Shown: piece by piece, positions 10,399 to 22,000 of the stretch
Position numbering within the stretch: the stretch's first letter is position 1
How the letters are laid out: the number at the start of each line of letters is the position of its first letter
Assembly (NCBI GenBank): GCA_964017195.1
Contig: OZ024894.1
Location: 31,708,388-31,772,387, forward strand
Reading direction: 5' to 3'
DNA: 64,000 nt
Source of the DNA: Siderastrea radians
Taxonomy: Eukaryota > Cnidaria > Anthozoa > Scleractinia > Rhizangiidae
Notes under the pieces: model-generated
Seen by the model: only the letters and a program-made list of their open reading frames with translations
Told to the model about the DNA's origin: nothing
Databases searched by the model: none
Translations under genes and position numbers: made by a program

Positions 10399-10401
10399 AA
10401 T

Positions 10402-10456
10402 TGTCATGATAAGTGACGTCATCAGTCATGCGCAGTTGTTGAATAAAACCATGCCA
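10402..10456 (+). repeat. Gypsy-2 5' LTR (55 bp)
   Basis: This very short LTR contains TGACGTCA, a CRE/ATF-type palindrome, then TCAGTCATGCGCAG and an AATAAA polyadenylation signal near the 3' end. The sequence matches 13202-13256 except for one base beside the CRE. Confidence 0.9.
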
Positions 10457-10473
10457 TGGTGCCAGAACGTGGC
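10457..10473 (+). promoter_or_regulatory. Gypsy-2 primer-binding site
   Basis: TGGTGCCAGAACGTGGC directly follows the left LTR and begins with TGG, as expected for tRNA priming. I cannot name the tRNA. Confidence 0.7.
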
Positions 10474-10513
10474 TTAATCAAACACTGTTTGAAATAACGA
10501 AAACTACCTCAAA

Positions 10514-10992
10514 ATGATTGTATTCAAGCCGCCCTCAACGCTGTGTCTAGAAGGAAATGTTGCACACAATTGGCGCAAGTATAAACAGCGATTTCAATTG
10601 TACATGGAAGCTTCAGGCTCAATGAAAAAACCCGAGAAGCAACGCGTCGAAGTATTTCTTCATCTCATCGGAGACGATGCACTTGAAATTTAAAACACCT
10701 TCTCGCTATCGCCTGCAGAGGAAAAACTCGACGTATTATTCCCAAAAATTGAAGAGTATTGCAACCCCAGACGGAACTATCACTTTTGAACGCCACAAAT
10801 TCTTCACTTGCGTTCAGCAACCGACTGAAAACATCGATCAGTACGTCAGAGAGCTTCGTACCATAGTGAGCACATGTGAATTTGGCGAATTGTGTGAGAG
10901 TCTAATTCGAGATAGAATCGTCTGTGGAATCTCTTGTAACACCCTGAGAGAAAAAGCTACTGCAAGAAACCGACCTTCAGAAAGCTATTGAT
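10514..10992 (+). pseudogene. Gypsy-2 Gag N-terminal part, broken
   Basis: An ATG at 10514 opens a Gag related to that of Gypsy-1 (shared phrases such as NWRKYKQRFQLY and GDDALEI). A TAA follows after 59 codons. The rest of the Gag core continues in other frames up to 10992, with FTCVQQPTENIDQYVRELR and SLIRDRIVCGI. At least two frame breaks are present, so no full Gag can be made. Confidence 0.82.
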
Positions 10993-11670
10993 ATGTGCCG
11001 AGCATCGGAGTTTTCGAAACGCCAAACGAAATCGATCACTGAAGAACCGAGAAATGTGGATTATGTAAACAAGAAAGCAGCGCCACGAAAATTCCCGCGA
11101 AGGGCTCACAGAAAGCAGAAGACTGGTCCCACTACCGCTTGTGAAAGATGTGGAACAGTTCATGGCCCGAGAGAATGCCCAGCGTTTGGAAAAATCTGTC
11201 AAAAGTGCAAGAACCGCAATCATTTTGCTTCTCAGTGCTTGTCGAAAAATTTCCACCTCGTGGAAAGTGATCAACAACCTGGCGTCGAACCGGACATTGA
11301 AGAATTTGAAGAATTGTTTATCGGCCAAGTCCAGAAAGATGGTCATGATAACGAATGGACAGCTACTCTACAAGTGAATGACAACAAGGTGCAATTCAAA
11401 TTAGACACTGGGGCTCAAGCAAATGTGATTCCGAAACACATGTTCAGTTCGTTGAAAGGGACACCGCAACTGAGATCAACCAAAGCTAAACTCACTGGGT
11501 TCAGTGGATCTGAAATACCTGTAGTAGGAGTAGCGAGGATGACTTGTAAGTACAAAGACAAAATGATTGATTCTGATTTCTTTGTTGTTGAGGCTGAGGG
11601 TCAACCACCCCTACTTGGTTTAAGAGCATGTCAGGAACTTAGCTTTAATCAACTTTGTAAGAACTGTTGA
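10993..11670 (+). pseudogene. Gypsy-2 Gag zinc knuckles and aspartic protease
   Basis: This 225-codon open segment carries the Gag C-terminus with cysteine motifs (CERCGTVHGPRECP and CQKCKNRNHFASQC, the latter a canonical CCHC knuckle). A retropepsin domain follows with the catalytic triad LDTGAQANVIP and the downstream flap/LLGLRACQEL region. It continues in frame directly from upstream Gag sequence, so the methionine is not necessarily a real start. It stops before RT, at 11668-11670. Confidence 0.85.
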
Positions 11671-13011
11671 CACAGCCAGTGCCAATGCTGAGAGTATCTT
11701 AGATGAATTTGCCGATCTGTTTGAAGGCCTTGGATAGCTCGAAGGAGAGCATCATATTGAAATTAATCCAGTAATTAAGCCTGTCATCCATCCTCCTAGA
11801 AAAGTTCCATTCACACTCCTGCCCAAGCTAAAGAAAGAACTTGAAAGGATGGAACAATTAGGTGCAATAGAGAAAGTTGATCAGCCTACAGAGTGGGTAA
11901 ACTCTATTGTAATAGTGGAGAAAGAGGATGGAAATCTAAGAATTTGTCTTGACCCCAAAGACCTGAATAGGGCAGTACAGTTAAAGCGAAGAGCACGTGA
12001 CCTCCTGTTAATGTGCTGTCCAAACATGAATGCACAGATAAGAGATCTAATCTCAAACTGTAGCTCCTGTCTTAAACACAGAAAGAACAATGCCAAAGAA
12101 CCCCTGATTCAGCATGAAGTACCCCATAGACCCTGGGAGAAGATTGCATGTGATTTATTTACCCTTGGAGGTAAAGACTAGCTTCTGGCTGTTGATTACT
12201 ACTCAAAATGGGTAGAAGTCGGCCTGCTACGTGACAGTACCGTTAGTTCAGAAGTCATTACCCAACTCAAGTCCATGTTCGCACGTTATGGGATACCCAG
12301 TGAACTCATTTCTGACAATGGTCCCCAATCTGCAGTCGTAAGTTCAGAGAATTTGCAGAGTCGTGGGGGTTCAAGCACACAACCACGAGTTCCAAGTACC
12401 CACAAGCTAATGGGCAAGTAGAGAACGCCACTGGAACAGTAAAGGCTGTGTTAGAGAAGGTGCATGAAGTTGGTACCGACCCATACGTTGCCCTGCTAGA
12501 AGTCAGGAACACGCCCATTACTGGACTAAACCATTCTCCAGCTCAGATCGTCCTCAACAGAAGGCTGAAGACTAAACTTCCTTCTACTGCTGAACTACTG
12601 GAGGCGCAAATCTCAACGGATGCTAGGTCCCAGCTCCTTGCCCAGCAACAGAAACAGAAATTTTACTTTGATAGAGGAGCCAAGTCCCTACCACCCCTCA
12701 GAAAAGTAGATGCTGTCAGAGTGAAGACACCAAACGGCTGGACACCTGCCACGGTTACCAAACTCGCTAACACTCCTCGCTCAGCCATTGTGACCAGCGA
12801 TGGAACTCTGTACAGACGGAACAGCAGAGATATCATCGAGACCTCTCAAGTTGGCAGAGATCCCTGCACGCAAACCCCGCAAGGAGACAAAGAAGCATGC
12901 ATGAAGACCCCTCCGGGGAACAGAAATGCCTCCAAGACATCGAACATTGTTAGAACGAGATCTGGCCGAATTGTCAGATCACCCAGACAGAAGGACTTTG
13001 TATATTACTAG
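11671..13011 (+). pseudogene. Gypsy-2 Pol remnant: RT fingers joined to integrase
   Basis: Beginning with a TAG-interrupted linker, the sequence enters RT fingers (TEWVNSIVIVEKEDGNLRIC) and stops being RT at ~11980. The next bases encode the integrase zinc finger (NAQIRDLISNCSSCLKH), so the catalytic RT palm, thumb and RNase H are gone. Integrase continues with ACDLF, then a TAG in place of a likely Tyr at 12179-12181, SDNGP, a frame change near 12330, and the E-containing NGQVENATG. The last open part (12448-13011, 187 codons) is the integrase C-terminal domain with SPAQIVLNRRLKTKLP and a Pro-rich tail. Confidence 0.85.
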
Positions 13012-13201
13012 TGGACTGTACTTTCTTGATTAGAGATGTTAGTAAATTTGTAGATGTTAAGAATCGTTTACCAGTGACTTGCCATTAGCTTTAAGAGTCA
13101 ATTCAAGGACTATGAACATTGACCTAGTTGAGGTCATGGACACTTCACTAATTAATGGAAAATGTTGATGTTTATTCTGCCATTCCTGTTAAGAGGGGAG
13201 A

Positions 13202-13256
13202 TGTCATGATAAATGACGTCATCAGTCATGCGCAGTTGTTGAATAAAACCATGCCA
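13202..13256 (+). repeat. Gypsy-2 3' LTR (55 bp)
   Basis: This is the second copy of the short LTR, preceded by a purine-rich tract and followed by ATAAT. Confidence 0.9.
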
Positions 13257-13261
13257 ATAAT

Positions 13262-14155
13262 TACATTTTGAACGTTCTCTGTTAAAAAAAATTAAACGTT
13301 TTACGAGCACAATGCCCTGGAATCAAATGGAATCAAAAGCCTACCCCAAATCTTTCATATCAAACATCCTGAAGAAGAAACCACCTCCTGAAACTACACC
13401 ATCCCCAGAAGAGTGAGTTGGTGATGTTTTTTTAGATGGGCCGATCCTCCAAACTCATATCGCCGTTTCGCAGTTTTACCATATAACAAAGGTCTAACCG
13501 AGCCACTCACAAGACTACTCAGAAATAAGGGAATCCGAACCACAAGCAGACCCCTCAAGACCTACAACAGGAATTTGTTTCCCCCAAATCAAGACCACCG
13601 GTTGATCAACAAACAAATGTTGTCTACAAGATTCCATGTGCCGACTGTCCGTGGAGTTATATTGGAGAAACTGGAAGGTGCTTAAAAACAAGAGTGAAGG
13701 AACATAGTAGAAATACAAAAGCCTTTAAAAAAGGTTCCGACATTGCAACACACGCATGGTTGAACAGGCACTCCATTGACTTTAAAATTGCTCATGTAAT
13801 CGAAAGGGAAATTTCCGCGTTAGAAAAACACTGGAATCCTGGCCCATGGCAATTACAAGCGACGCAGACAATAATGCGAAACAACTAAACAATTAGCTAG
13901 ACAATACTCAATTTTATTATGAACTTCTGATTAGCATTTTATTCCCACTAAAGTATTTTTATTGTTTTTTATTATAATTTCTCTTTTTCACACTTTGTGT
14001 AGTATATATTTTAATGTTCACGCTGTTTATTCATCACTTGTCAAAGATTGCAGACTGGCAATCGAAAGCTCGTAAACTTTTAATTTTTTAACCAGAGAAC
14101 GTTCAAAATCTTATTATGTCTTATCCTCGTTACTCGTCCATTTTCAAACTAAAAT
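13262..14155 (+). mobile_element. Penelope-like element B, 5'-truncated, inverted to A
   Basis: A short tail identical in kind to the PLE 3' end (13262-13309) reads on the minus strand. At ~13310 the sequence switches to a plus-strand PLE C-terminus that closely matches PLE A. GIY-YIG coding is at 13380-13890 (including IPCADCPWSYIGETG around 13635-13675 and HAWLNRHSIDF), broken by several frame changes. The 3' tail to ~14115 runs directly into the first codons of another PLE copy (14118-14150, MSYPRYSSIFK). This is the tandem, partly inverted arrangement known for PLEs. Confidence 0.8.
13694..13888 (+). pseudogene. PLE B GIY-YIG nuclease C-terminal piece
   Basis: About 60 residues match the end of the PLE A nuclease (KEHTRNTKAFKKGS, HAWLN.HSIDFK). 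The frame then ends early, whereas PLE A continues ~20 residues more. Upstream cysteines and the YIGETG core lie in the preceding bases in the same frame up to a break near 13620. Confidence 0.75.
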
Positions 14156-14449
14156 GTCATGCTCGGAAACCTCAGAAACAGAACAATCACTTGGGGATGC
14201 ACCTTCACTAAAATCAGCAAGGTGAACGAAGGTGCGTGATGAAATTAGTTTTTGCCCCAGAGCTAGCAGAAAGAGGGCACTCCTTCGAATCATCGAGGTG
14301 TTACCCATAACCCAACAGTCGGCACAAATGTGTCGAAGCCATTTACGTTCGCCACGGAGCAAACCATAATGATATTGTGTGAAAGAGCAAGTATTGCGTA
14401 AATAATCCCGGTAAAACAGAACCGAAATGGAAGCCGAATATGAAGCACT
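14156..14449. other. Possible continuation of the DIRS-like relic
   Basis: On the minus strand a 102-codon open stretch overlaps this interval but shows no motif I can defend. It may be the decayed C-terminus of the DIRS-like Gag. Confidence 0.25.
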
Positions 14450-15361
14450 CACCTAAGGCTTTGTGGCCTTGAGATGACCATACAAGGTGCGGCTTTTTAA
14501 ATTTAGAAACGAATCCCCCCATCTGAGTAAACCACGTTCGATCTCCAACAGAACTGCTCCGTGAAAACTCAACACAGCCTGTCACTCATAAAGCTGCGCA
14601 AAATACATTCAACACCAGATGATGGAAATGAGAGCAACGTTCTACCTCCGGTAAGTCCGGGGACAGAAGAATTGGCCGTAGCCGACAACAAATTCTTCGA
14701 GCGTAAGCTCATCGTGTTTCACGTTCCGGCGGCCTTGAGTGATACTGAAGCAACAATGTGGCCATGACTGCGGGACAAAACGGTGCTGGTAATTTTGGCC
14801 TCTTTCGCGGACTCGAGAGACTTACCGGCGTTCGAAAGCTTGTCCATTTTCTGAACCCGATCTTGCATGTCACTGTCTTCGCAATTAAAATCAGTACGCG
14901 ACTCACTGAAATCAGCTAAACCAAGCTGTGCATATCGACGATCAGCTTTCCGGGATAGATCGGCCATAGCACGTAGTTCCGGCACGAGCAAGCTGTTAGA
15001 CCTTAGCAGAAGCTCCGGCGCCATTAGTGCGCGAGGGTGGAAACACGCTGCGACTTTCATCTTCCTGTTTCTCCTGTTTCTCCTCAACCAAAGCTCTAAG
15101 ATGCTTGTTGTCGGCTTCAACCTCATCCAAGCCAGTGGTTAAGGTCTTTACCGCTCCCAGCAACAAGACCTAAGTATCTTCAATGCTTAAAACGTCTGAC
15201 AAAGCTAGTCGGTCTTTGGAGGCGGTTGCACCCCGCTCTGGAGTCTCTTCAGACTCGTCTTGCACCGGCCCGGAACAATTTTTGCCAGGCTTTCCGAAAG
15301 AATGCTCAGATCGGGGAAGTTTACAACCCGAACAGCGACTGGTTTGCCCCATTGAAGTCAA
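14450..15361 (-). pseudogene. Decayed Gag-like protein of a DIRS-type retroelement
   Basis: The minus strand reads, in order but in shifting frames, a cysteine-containing N-terminus (CSGCKLPRSEHSFGKPGKNC), a coiled-coil piece (LDEVEADNKHLRALVEE), a central segment (ADRRYAQLGLADFS) and a C-terminal block with LTLEEFVVGYGQF and GAVLLEIERGLLRWGDSF. The order and phrases agree with what I remember of Gag-like ORFs in DIRS retroelements of cnidarians, but no database was available. A TGA stands where a Trp is expected, near 14574. Neither a tyrosine recombinase nor an RT is seen beside it. Confidence 0.5.
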
Positions 15362-15499
15362 TGTTAAGCTTGGATGAAAGTTTTGAGTGGTGTTCTGTCT
15401 ACGCTTATCAGTGTTTCCATAGCAACACTACACAAATATGGCGAAGAACAGTTTTTCCTAAATATCTTTCGTTTTGGGGACTACCCGCGACGAGCGAAT

Positions 15500-16509
15500 A
15501 AATAACGTGCTATAATGTACACAGTGTAGCACACCAATTGAGGAAATCTCAAACAAATCAAAGTGTTCGATTTTGAATAAATTGCTCAAACATTTTAAAG
15601 ATGTGTTTTTCATGTTTGAAATATAAGCGGACAAAACATTCCACAGGTCTCACAAATTATCATTACATTACAAGTAAAAACAAAGCGGAAAAGTCAATAA
15701 GCCAAAACTAAAAGTAGCACTGGGGACTTGGAAAATGCCTAAACTGGAACAAGCTTCGACAGGTCAATCGCGACAAGGCAAGTTTGATTTTCTTTTCTGT
15801 TAGTTGCATAATATAAATAGATACCTTTTGCCTTGTGCCGATCTTTTCCGTAATTGATCACAAAACATATGTCAAAAGTGTGACGCCCGCAGCATTTTAT
15901 GCGACGTTTTCAGTGTTCATCAATACCACATTCTGGAATCTTCTGTGATCTATTACTAAACAGACACACGACAAAAAGAAAGGTAGTTGTTAATATTATA
16001 CATGATTCTACAATAACGGTAATGCTATAAATGTTTCACAATCCTCGTCTTTTTTATACCAAAGTTATGACTTAAACTTTAATTAAATGCCGCTTAATCC
16101 AGAGAACATATCTGGGAAATGAAGTAATAAAGTAATAATGATATTAATGATAATTCTTGCGTAAATGTTAGATGTGTTGTAAAAAAAAATATGTATCGGT
16201 AGGCGAAAAAAAAAATTCGTGCAAAGCTTGTGTCCCAGAAAAAAATTCCTGCAGACAAGTAGGCCGTAAAAACAAATTCCTGCACCGAAAATTTTGTACC
16301 CCCCCCCCCGGTTATATCTAATGGTCCGTCCCTAATAATGAAAATTTAAAATAAGACCAATAAAAGTTTCACTAAAAATGTACGGCCACTTGCAATGCAT
16401 TTGAAGACAATTATAAACGAGGGAAATTCGTTTACTAGAAAAGTATTGTAAACGCAAACTAAAGATAAGGGTAATTAAAAGTAATTTCTTTTATACATTT
16501 AGATGCCAT
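15500..16509. other. AT-rich noncoding stretch with a poly-C repeat
   Basis: There is no coding signal. At 16200-16340 a degenerate phrase (AAATTCCTGCA) repeats, then a C-run (16301-16310) and the words ATGGTCCGTCCCT. The same words end a similar stretch at 45150-45265, so both are copies of one dispersed repeat. Confidence 0.45.
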
Positions 16510-16915
16510 TAATTTTTTTTAATTCGTAAGCTCTTTAACATTTTTTTTTAATTTTTTTTCAGTTGAACATTTTTTTTATTAGTGCAATTACAAATCTACA
16601 CGCTACTATACAATGAAAATTATACACTAACGTACAATACTTAATTACATGTTATATAAGTACTCTACACTGTTTTACAACGATACAGACTTAGTAGGCT
16701 ACAAGCGAAACTTACAATGAAATACTTAACAATAACGTATAATACTTAATTGCTAAACAGTAACTTATGATAGTAAAATTACAAAATAATACAATATCCT
16801 GCACTACTCCACAGGGCACAAAACAAAGGAAGGTAAACGAATTGTATAAGAGCATTAGCGCAGCTAACAGCAAAGCGACGGACGCACAGAGAAGTACACA
16901 CACATACCTCTAGCC

Positions 16916-17327
16916 CTATAACACAGCGGCCCAAATTTCTGTAAATTGCTCCAGATTGTTATTTGTAGATGCTATTGTTCGCAGAATAGTAAGCTCGCTT
17001 TTCAGGCGTGAGAGAAAACCTTCAAAATCTAGGTTGCCATTGCCTACACTTGTGGTGAAAATGTGGTATTTTGCAATAATGAGCGTGTAATTGAGCACTA
17101 GCCAGGTGTTTGATTTTTTGTGCCAGCCATACAGAATCACGCTTTCGGGTAAATTTACTTTTTCCTAAAAGCTTTTTTGCCACCAGTGTTTGAACTGGTT
17201 CCAAAACGATGAGGAAGTATCACATGTAATCAACATGTGACTTAAAGATTGGCTTTCAGAATTACATAAGGGGCATATGTCACTGTCTTTTATACCCGCA
17301 CGGAACAAGCTAGATTGCGTGGGTAGG
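16916..17327 (-). pseudogene. LINE copy 2 ORF2, C-terminal domain
   Basis: Minus-strand translation gives SSLFRAGIKDSDICPLCNSE, then HML and FWNQFKHWWQK, a frame change, and LNYTLIIAKYHIF ending LEQFTEIWAAVL before the stop at 16916. The cysteine/His motif and the final helix are the usual C-terminal end of L1-type ORF2. The upstream part of the same protein is on the far side of the TIR element, ending HNILP at ~22490. Confidence 0.85.
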
Positions 17328-18782
17328 AAGCAAGGGAGACTTTTGTCTGCGCAGGCGCGAAAAGGTTTTCAAATTTTTTTTGTTTTGGGGATTTTCGATG
17401 AGCACGCGGTTTTCGGCGAGGTTGAATTTGACAACCTAAACTTTAAACGGAAAGCATTTATAAATACGTTGTCGACATGCCAAGTGGAGCATTTTGCCAT
17501 AAAAAGGAACTCAATATGGAGAGAGAAAAGGTTGTTTGACATCGCTTGTGGTAATTTTGCTGCCGATCAAGACCTTTTCATGTAGACGTGTTGACCGTAA
17601 GATGGCGGATTGTCAGCAATTCTTTACATGGCGGGGCCGGTTTCAATGAACTTACCTGTCTTCCTAGGCTGTACTTCACGTCATATTCAACGCCTGCTGA
17701 AAGGACTATGTCTATTGTGGTAAGTAAATCCCATATCTTGCTCCTTGAGTTTGTATTTAGGTTTTTTGTTTGCTTCATCTTGCGGTTTTGAAGAAACCAT
17801 GTTGTTGTCATCCTCAATTTCACGGTGTCGTTCAACAAGGGCATCTTACCTTTTCAGTTTTCATCATTTCGTCATAAAAATCGAATACAACATTGAAATG
17901 AACTTGTTTTACCGTTTTCTGGGTTCACTTAGCGTACTACTTGAACACTTTTTATTATCAGGCGAAGTGAATATTGTGATCGATAAATTTAGATTTTCTG
18001 TGACCTGAAATTAAAATTTGTCATCAAACCTCCGAGACTTTTGTTTCCCTTCGTGATATGGGAATTCCCATCATTGAGGGATGGGTCAACTCATTTACTA
18101 GCTGTTGGCAGATTTTGGTTTATATTGACGGTGTACCCCCAATACCCTCTTGCCGAACGAAGCTCCGCGGGTCGAGCTTCTTTTTCAAAATATTGGTTAT
18201 ATGATATCACACATTTTAGTCCTTCTACACCTCACAAATTACAACAAACCACTAATGTAAAGTGTTCACCAAGTAGTACTAAGTTCAAATTTACTTTGTG
18301 CCCAATGTCAGTTTTGTGGACCTTTCAATTATTATTTTTTGGCATTTGTTGTCATGACGGTGGTTCGCAAGTGAAATTAAATTGTGCGTAAAAATCGGGT
18401 TGCCCCTGTATTTTTTATCATAGCCAAAAAACTAATCCGTGATATGGGGATCGGCTAGGTGAGATGAGTTTCAAGGACTACCCTAATAGTTTGGTGACGT
18501 CAAACTAAATTTAAATGATGTACTGGATGGTCAAAATAAAGGCCAAAGTCGGTTGACATATTTGCGTCTTTTGAATGGCGTGACACAGTGCTTCACTCGA
18601 TTCCGTCACACAAACGTATGCATGTTTCTTTGCAATATTCAGTTTTTACTATCCTGCTAAATGAGGTACTTAACAGTCTTTTGTACATTAATGAGAGTAA
18701 ATATACGAAATACACATCTATGTGAGCTGCAGAAGAAATATGAAACAGTGATATTTTTGTTGACATCACTGTTGCTGCTTAA

Positions 18783-19083
18783 GCCGCGGCTACACGAGCG
18801 ATTTTTTGCTTGCGATGGTGATGCGATTTTTTTGAGAATTGTCTCGTCACCAGCGCGAGGAGAAAATCGCTTGTGTAGCCACCCTCGCACAGGTGATGCG
18901 ACAGATGAAAAAATCGCAGAAAAAAATCGCGAGAAATTCAATGAGTTGAATTTTTTGCGACTAAATCACGGACTTGTCAGAGGGTGGCTACACAGGCGAT
19001 TTTCGCCGCGCGCTGGCGACGCGACAATTTCAAAAAAATCGCATCACCATCGCAAGCAAAAAATCGCTCGTGTAGCCGCGGCT
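18783..19083. repeat. 301-bp foldback MITE in a TTAA site
   Basis: The two halves are inverted copies: GCCGCGGCTACACGAGCG at the left end mirrors the right end, and inner blocks (GTGTAGCCACCCTC and GAGGGTGGCTACAC) also pair. Each arm is ~130-145 bp. TTAA lies at 18779-18782 and 19084-19087, the signature of piggyBac- or Kolobok-type insertion. The apparent reading frames here are only palindrome artefacts. Confidence 0.88.
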
Positions 19084-19099
19084 TTAAGTTGATATCTCA

Positions 19100-22000
19100 G
19101 TGATTATTATCACTGACGTTAACTTTTGACATAAATTTTATTTTTCCCACACAGATCTTGACAGCTCGCTTGAAAAACGGTATGGCACAGGCCCTCACAT
19201 TAATAGGAAAGTATCGTTGTGGCGGGTCCTTGAATACTTGAATGACTACTTTTTTGTCCTTCTTACAAATTCATAGACACAGAACTTTCATCAGCAGATT
19301 TTGCATCCTTATTAAACTTTTAAGTTTTCCTTTGCCTACCAAAACCTTTGAATAGTTGCCCAGACATTAACATCACCTGGCACTGTGTGTACAACCAGTG
19401 TGCTGGAAACAGAAATGTACGTAAATTGTAGCTAATGGTTCTCTGGGCTTTATTTAATTCCCACTTGCTTTTATTACTTAAATGTACACATTACTAAAAT
19501 TTACTAGTCCCTTATTAAAGATAATGTGTCACAAGGACTTTGTGGATGTTTTTTTGGTCAAAACTCTGCTAAAATTATTGAAAGGTAACTTAACCTATGC
19601 CAACAAAGGAAGCAAGGGAAATAGGAGCCATCTGTGTGCAGGTTAAATAATTATCTTTAAACATCTAGAGGAAGGTATAAACTCAGTTTTTGAGAGAAAA
19701 CACTATGGCCATTCAATAATTCATCGTGAAGAAAATCACAGCAGGGGATTGCAAATCTGAGAAATGGGCGATGGTAAATTGAAAAGTTATGATAAGCAGG
19801 CAAAAGTTTTGCCTTCCTGCTGTTGTTCTTCATTATCATAACAGACTTCAATGCAAGAGCAAGTACTGTTTATCAATAAAGTAAGTTGAACTTCAATGGA
19901 AATGTGTTATGTTTGTCGCATTGGAAGATAAGTTATTTGTGTTTGAAATGGGAAGAAAGACAAATTCATGTACAAGAGGGAGGTATAAAATGGCATCTGC
20001 CTCAAAAACCACTTTTTGGGTTAAAAATATTTCTGACATTAAAAAATGAAACACATAGCTAAGGCAAAAATAAGAAGTTGATATGACAAAGGAATTAAAA
20101 TGATTTTTGTGAAGATATTGTACCCAGACTTTTTTGCAGCTGCCATGGTCTTCCATTTAGTTAAACTCTCAATCTGCTGAAATGAAAACCTAGAGCAAGT
20201 GAGACCAGTTGGGAGTGGGGGAGGGGGGGAATGAAGTTTTATGGACCAAAAATTGATTTGGACCCCTCAGAGGTCTATTTGTTTTGGATGATTATGAAAT
20301 AAAGAAAGTTAATTTCTCCTTTTAACATAACTATAAACTCATGAGGATAACAACCATAGTTATTTGCAGACTCTTTTTTCAGGTGTCCCTTTTCTTTTAC
20401 ATCCCCCTCTCCCCTAAAAAAAATCCACTTGCCCCTACCCTATAAAATGTGAACAGTCCCTTTATTGATTGAAATTAAAGAATGAATGGATAACTTTATT
20501 TAACCACGGTCAACTCATCAGGACTTAAAAACACTATTTCTATACAAGAACTGCTATAATACATTAACATTATGACAAAACCAAATTAGACTACGGGCCT
20601 ACTTTACATAAGTTCCATGCAGAGAGATCTTCAGAAGAATTACTTGCAGCCAGCCCTGAAGGCCCCAAGAGAGTTGAACTTCACCTGTCGCAGCTCAACA
20701 TGAAGGCTATTCGAAAGAAATGCTCTTGAGTAACAAACTATTTTTCATAAGGTTTGTACGGGGTAGAGGAATAGCGAGTTTGCCATTGGTGTCTCTTAAA
20801 GAGTAACTGGAAACATTTTAAAATGAAAAGTTGCAAAATCAACTGTCACCAAGGGAAATATCTTTTAAAAAAAGCAACACCTGCATTTGCAAGCAATATC
20901 CTGAGGCCATTTTTTGAACAAGGTTAAAAGACAATGTCATCAAACACTGGGTAAAACATGAATGCAGCTTTCCATAGAAAGGTTTATCATAATAGGAAAT
21001 TATAAGTTAAAGTCAAGAGCTGCAATTTTTTTACTCATTGTACTTTGTGGAGTCAGCTTTTTGAAAACTTAATGACAGGACAACAACTACGTGAAAATCC
21101 TTTGGTCCACAAATGTTTTCTAAAAATAATAACCAGCCTCAACATAAGCTCGTGAACTTTTTTTATTCAAGGTTACTGGGTGCTGGTCTTCTTTAAAATC
21201 TCCTGAAAGAAAAGGTTTCAAAACAAAAGAACTGTCAGGGGCTGGTATGACTGATGGAAAACTATAAAAGGTGGTAACTGTGTACAGTACATCTCCTAAG
21301 GCTTTCTGTTGCAATTAAGATTAGACTCCTTTATTTAAAATTCAAAAGGGCAGCCCTTTCAGAAGTCAAAGCATCTGCCATCAATGGGAGCCCTGACTTA
21401 AATTACACAACATAACCGCTCTTCGGTCACAAAACTAAGATAGTTAAATACAGGAAGGTATTAAAAAAAGGCAAAAAGTGATGGGAAGCACACTTTACTA
21501 GTAACAAACACAACTGAAGTCATACAAAACTGAGTTACTTTCAACAACATGGAATCCTTTGGTGTAAATATGGCAACAAACTGACCACTAAATAATGAGA
21601 CAAAACTTGCTTTACAAATTGAATAACCAAAAAGTCAATGTTAGTAAACAGTTAACATTGACTTCATGTCATTAACATTCATCAAGCAAAACGTTTTTGC
21701 ATCTGCATTCTCACAACTTATGGCCTTTTGCGTCTTAACAAAAACTTTAACAGTCCATCGCATGGCTACAAGTTGGCAAAACTGCTAATCTAAGATCAAA
21801 CGGAAAAACTGAGCGAGATTTGCTGCAATTTAAATTTTATCAGCTACTGAAAGTATGAACTTAAATGATATTGTACTTTAAGTTATTTCAGCTGAGATAA
21901 TTCCCGTTTGCCTACATGGTTAACCAACCAGTGATTAATGGTAGGTCTCCTAAAGTGTTTTATGGTTTTTACACCTTTTTCATTCTGAGATTTGACCGCT

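Larger units (their letters stand above)
8440..10401 (-). mobile_element. Penelope-like element A, internally deleted
   Basis: This is a PLE on the minus strand. It has an N-terminal region (10398 to ~9730), the back half of reverse transcriptase (~9720-9450), a linker, and a C-terminal GIY-YIG nuclease (8613-9377). The 3' tail to ~8440 has a poly-A-like run and the phrase AGAGAACGTTCAAAATCTTATTATG, which recurs at the ends of PLE B. The front of the RT palm is missing and the coding region changes frame at least twice. Confidence 0.85.
10402..13256 (+). mobile_element. Gypsy-2: deleted Ty3/Gypsy with 55-bp LTRs
   Basis: The element is 2,855 bp and flanked by ATAAT (10397-10401 and 13257-13261). 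The terminal direct repeats are only 55 bp, start TG, end CA, and differ at one position. A TGG-starting primer site follows the left repeat and a purine tract (AAGAGGGGAGA) precedes the right one. Gag, protease, a short RT piece and integrase are recognisable, but most of RT and all of RNase H are deleted. It lies in the terminal region of a PLE. Confidence 0.93.

Noticed and set aside
18661..19092. 143-codon open stretch as a gene
   Set aside because: It lies almost wholly within the hairpin MITE, and the mirrored open stretch on the other strand shows it is a palindrome artefact.
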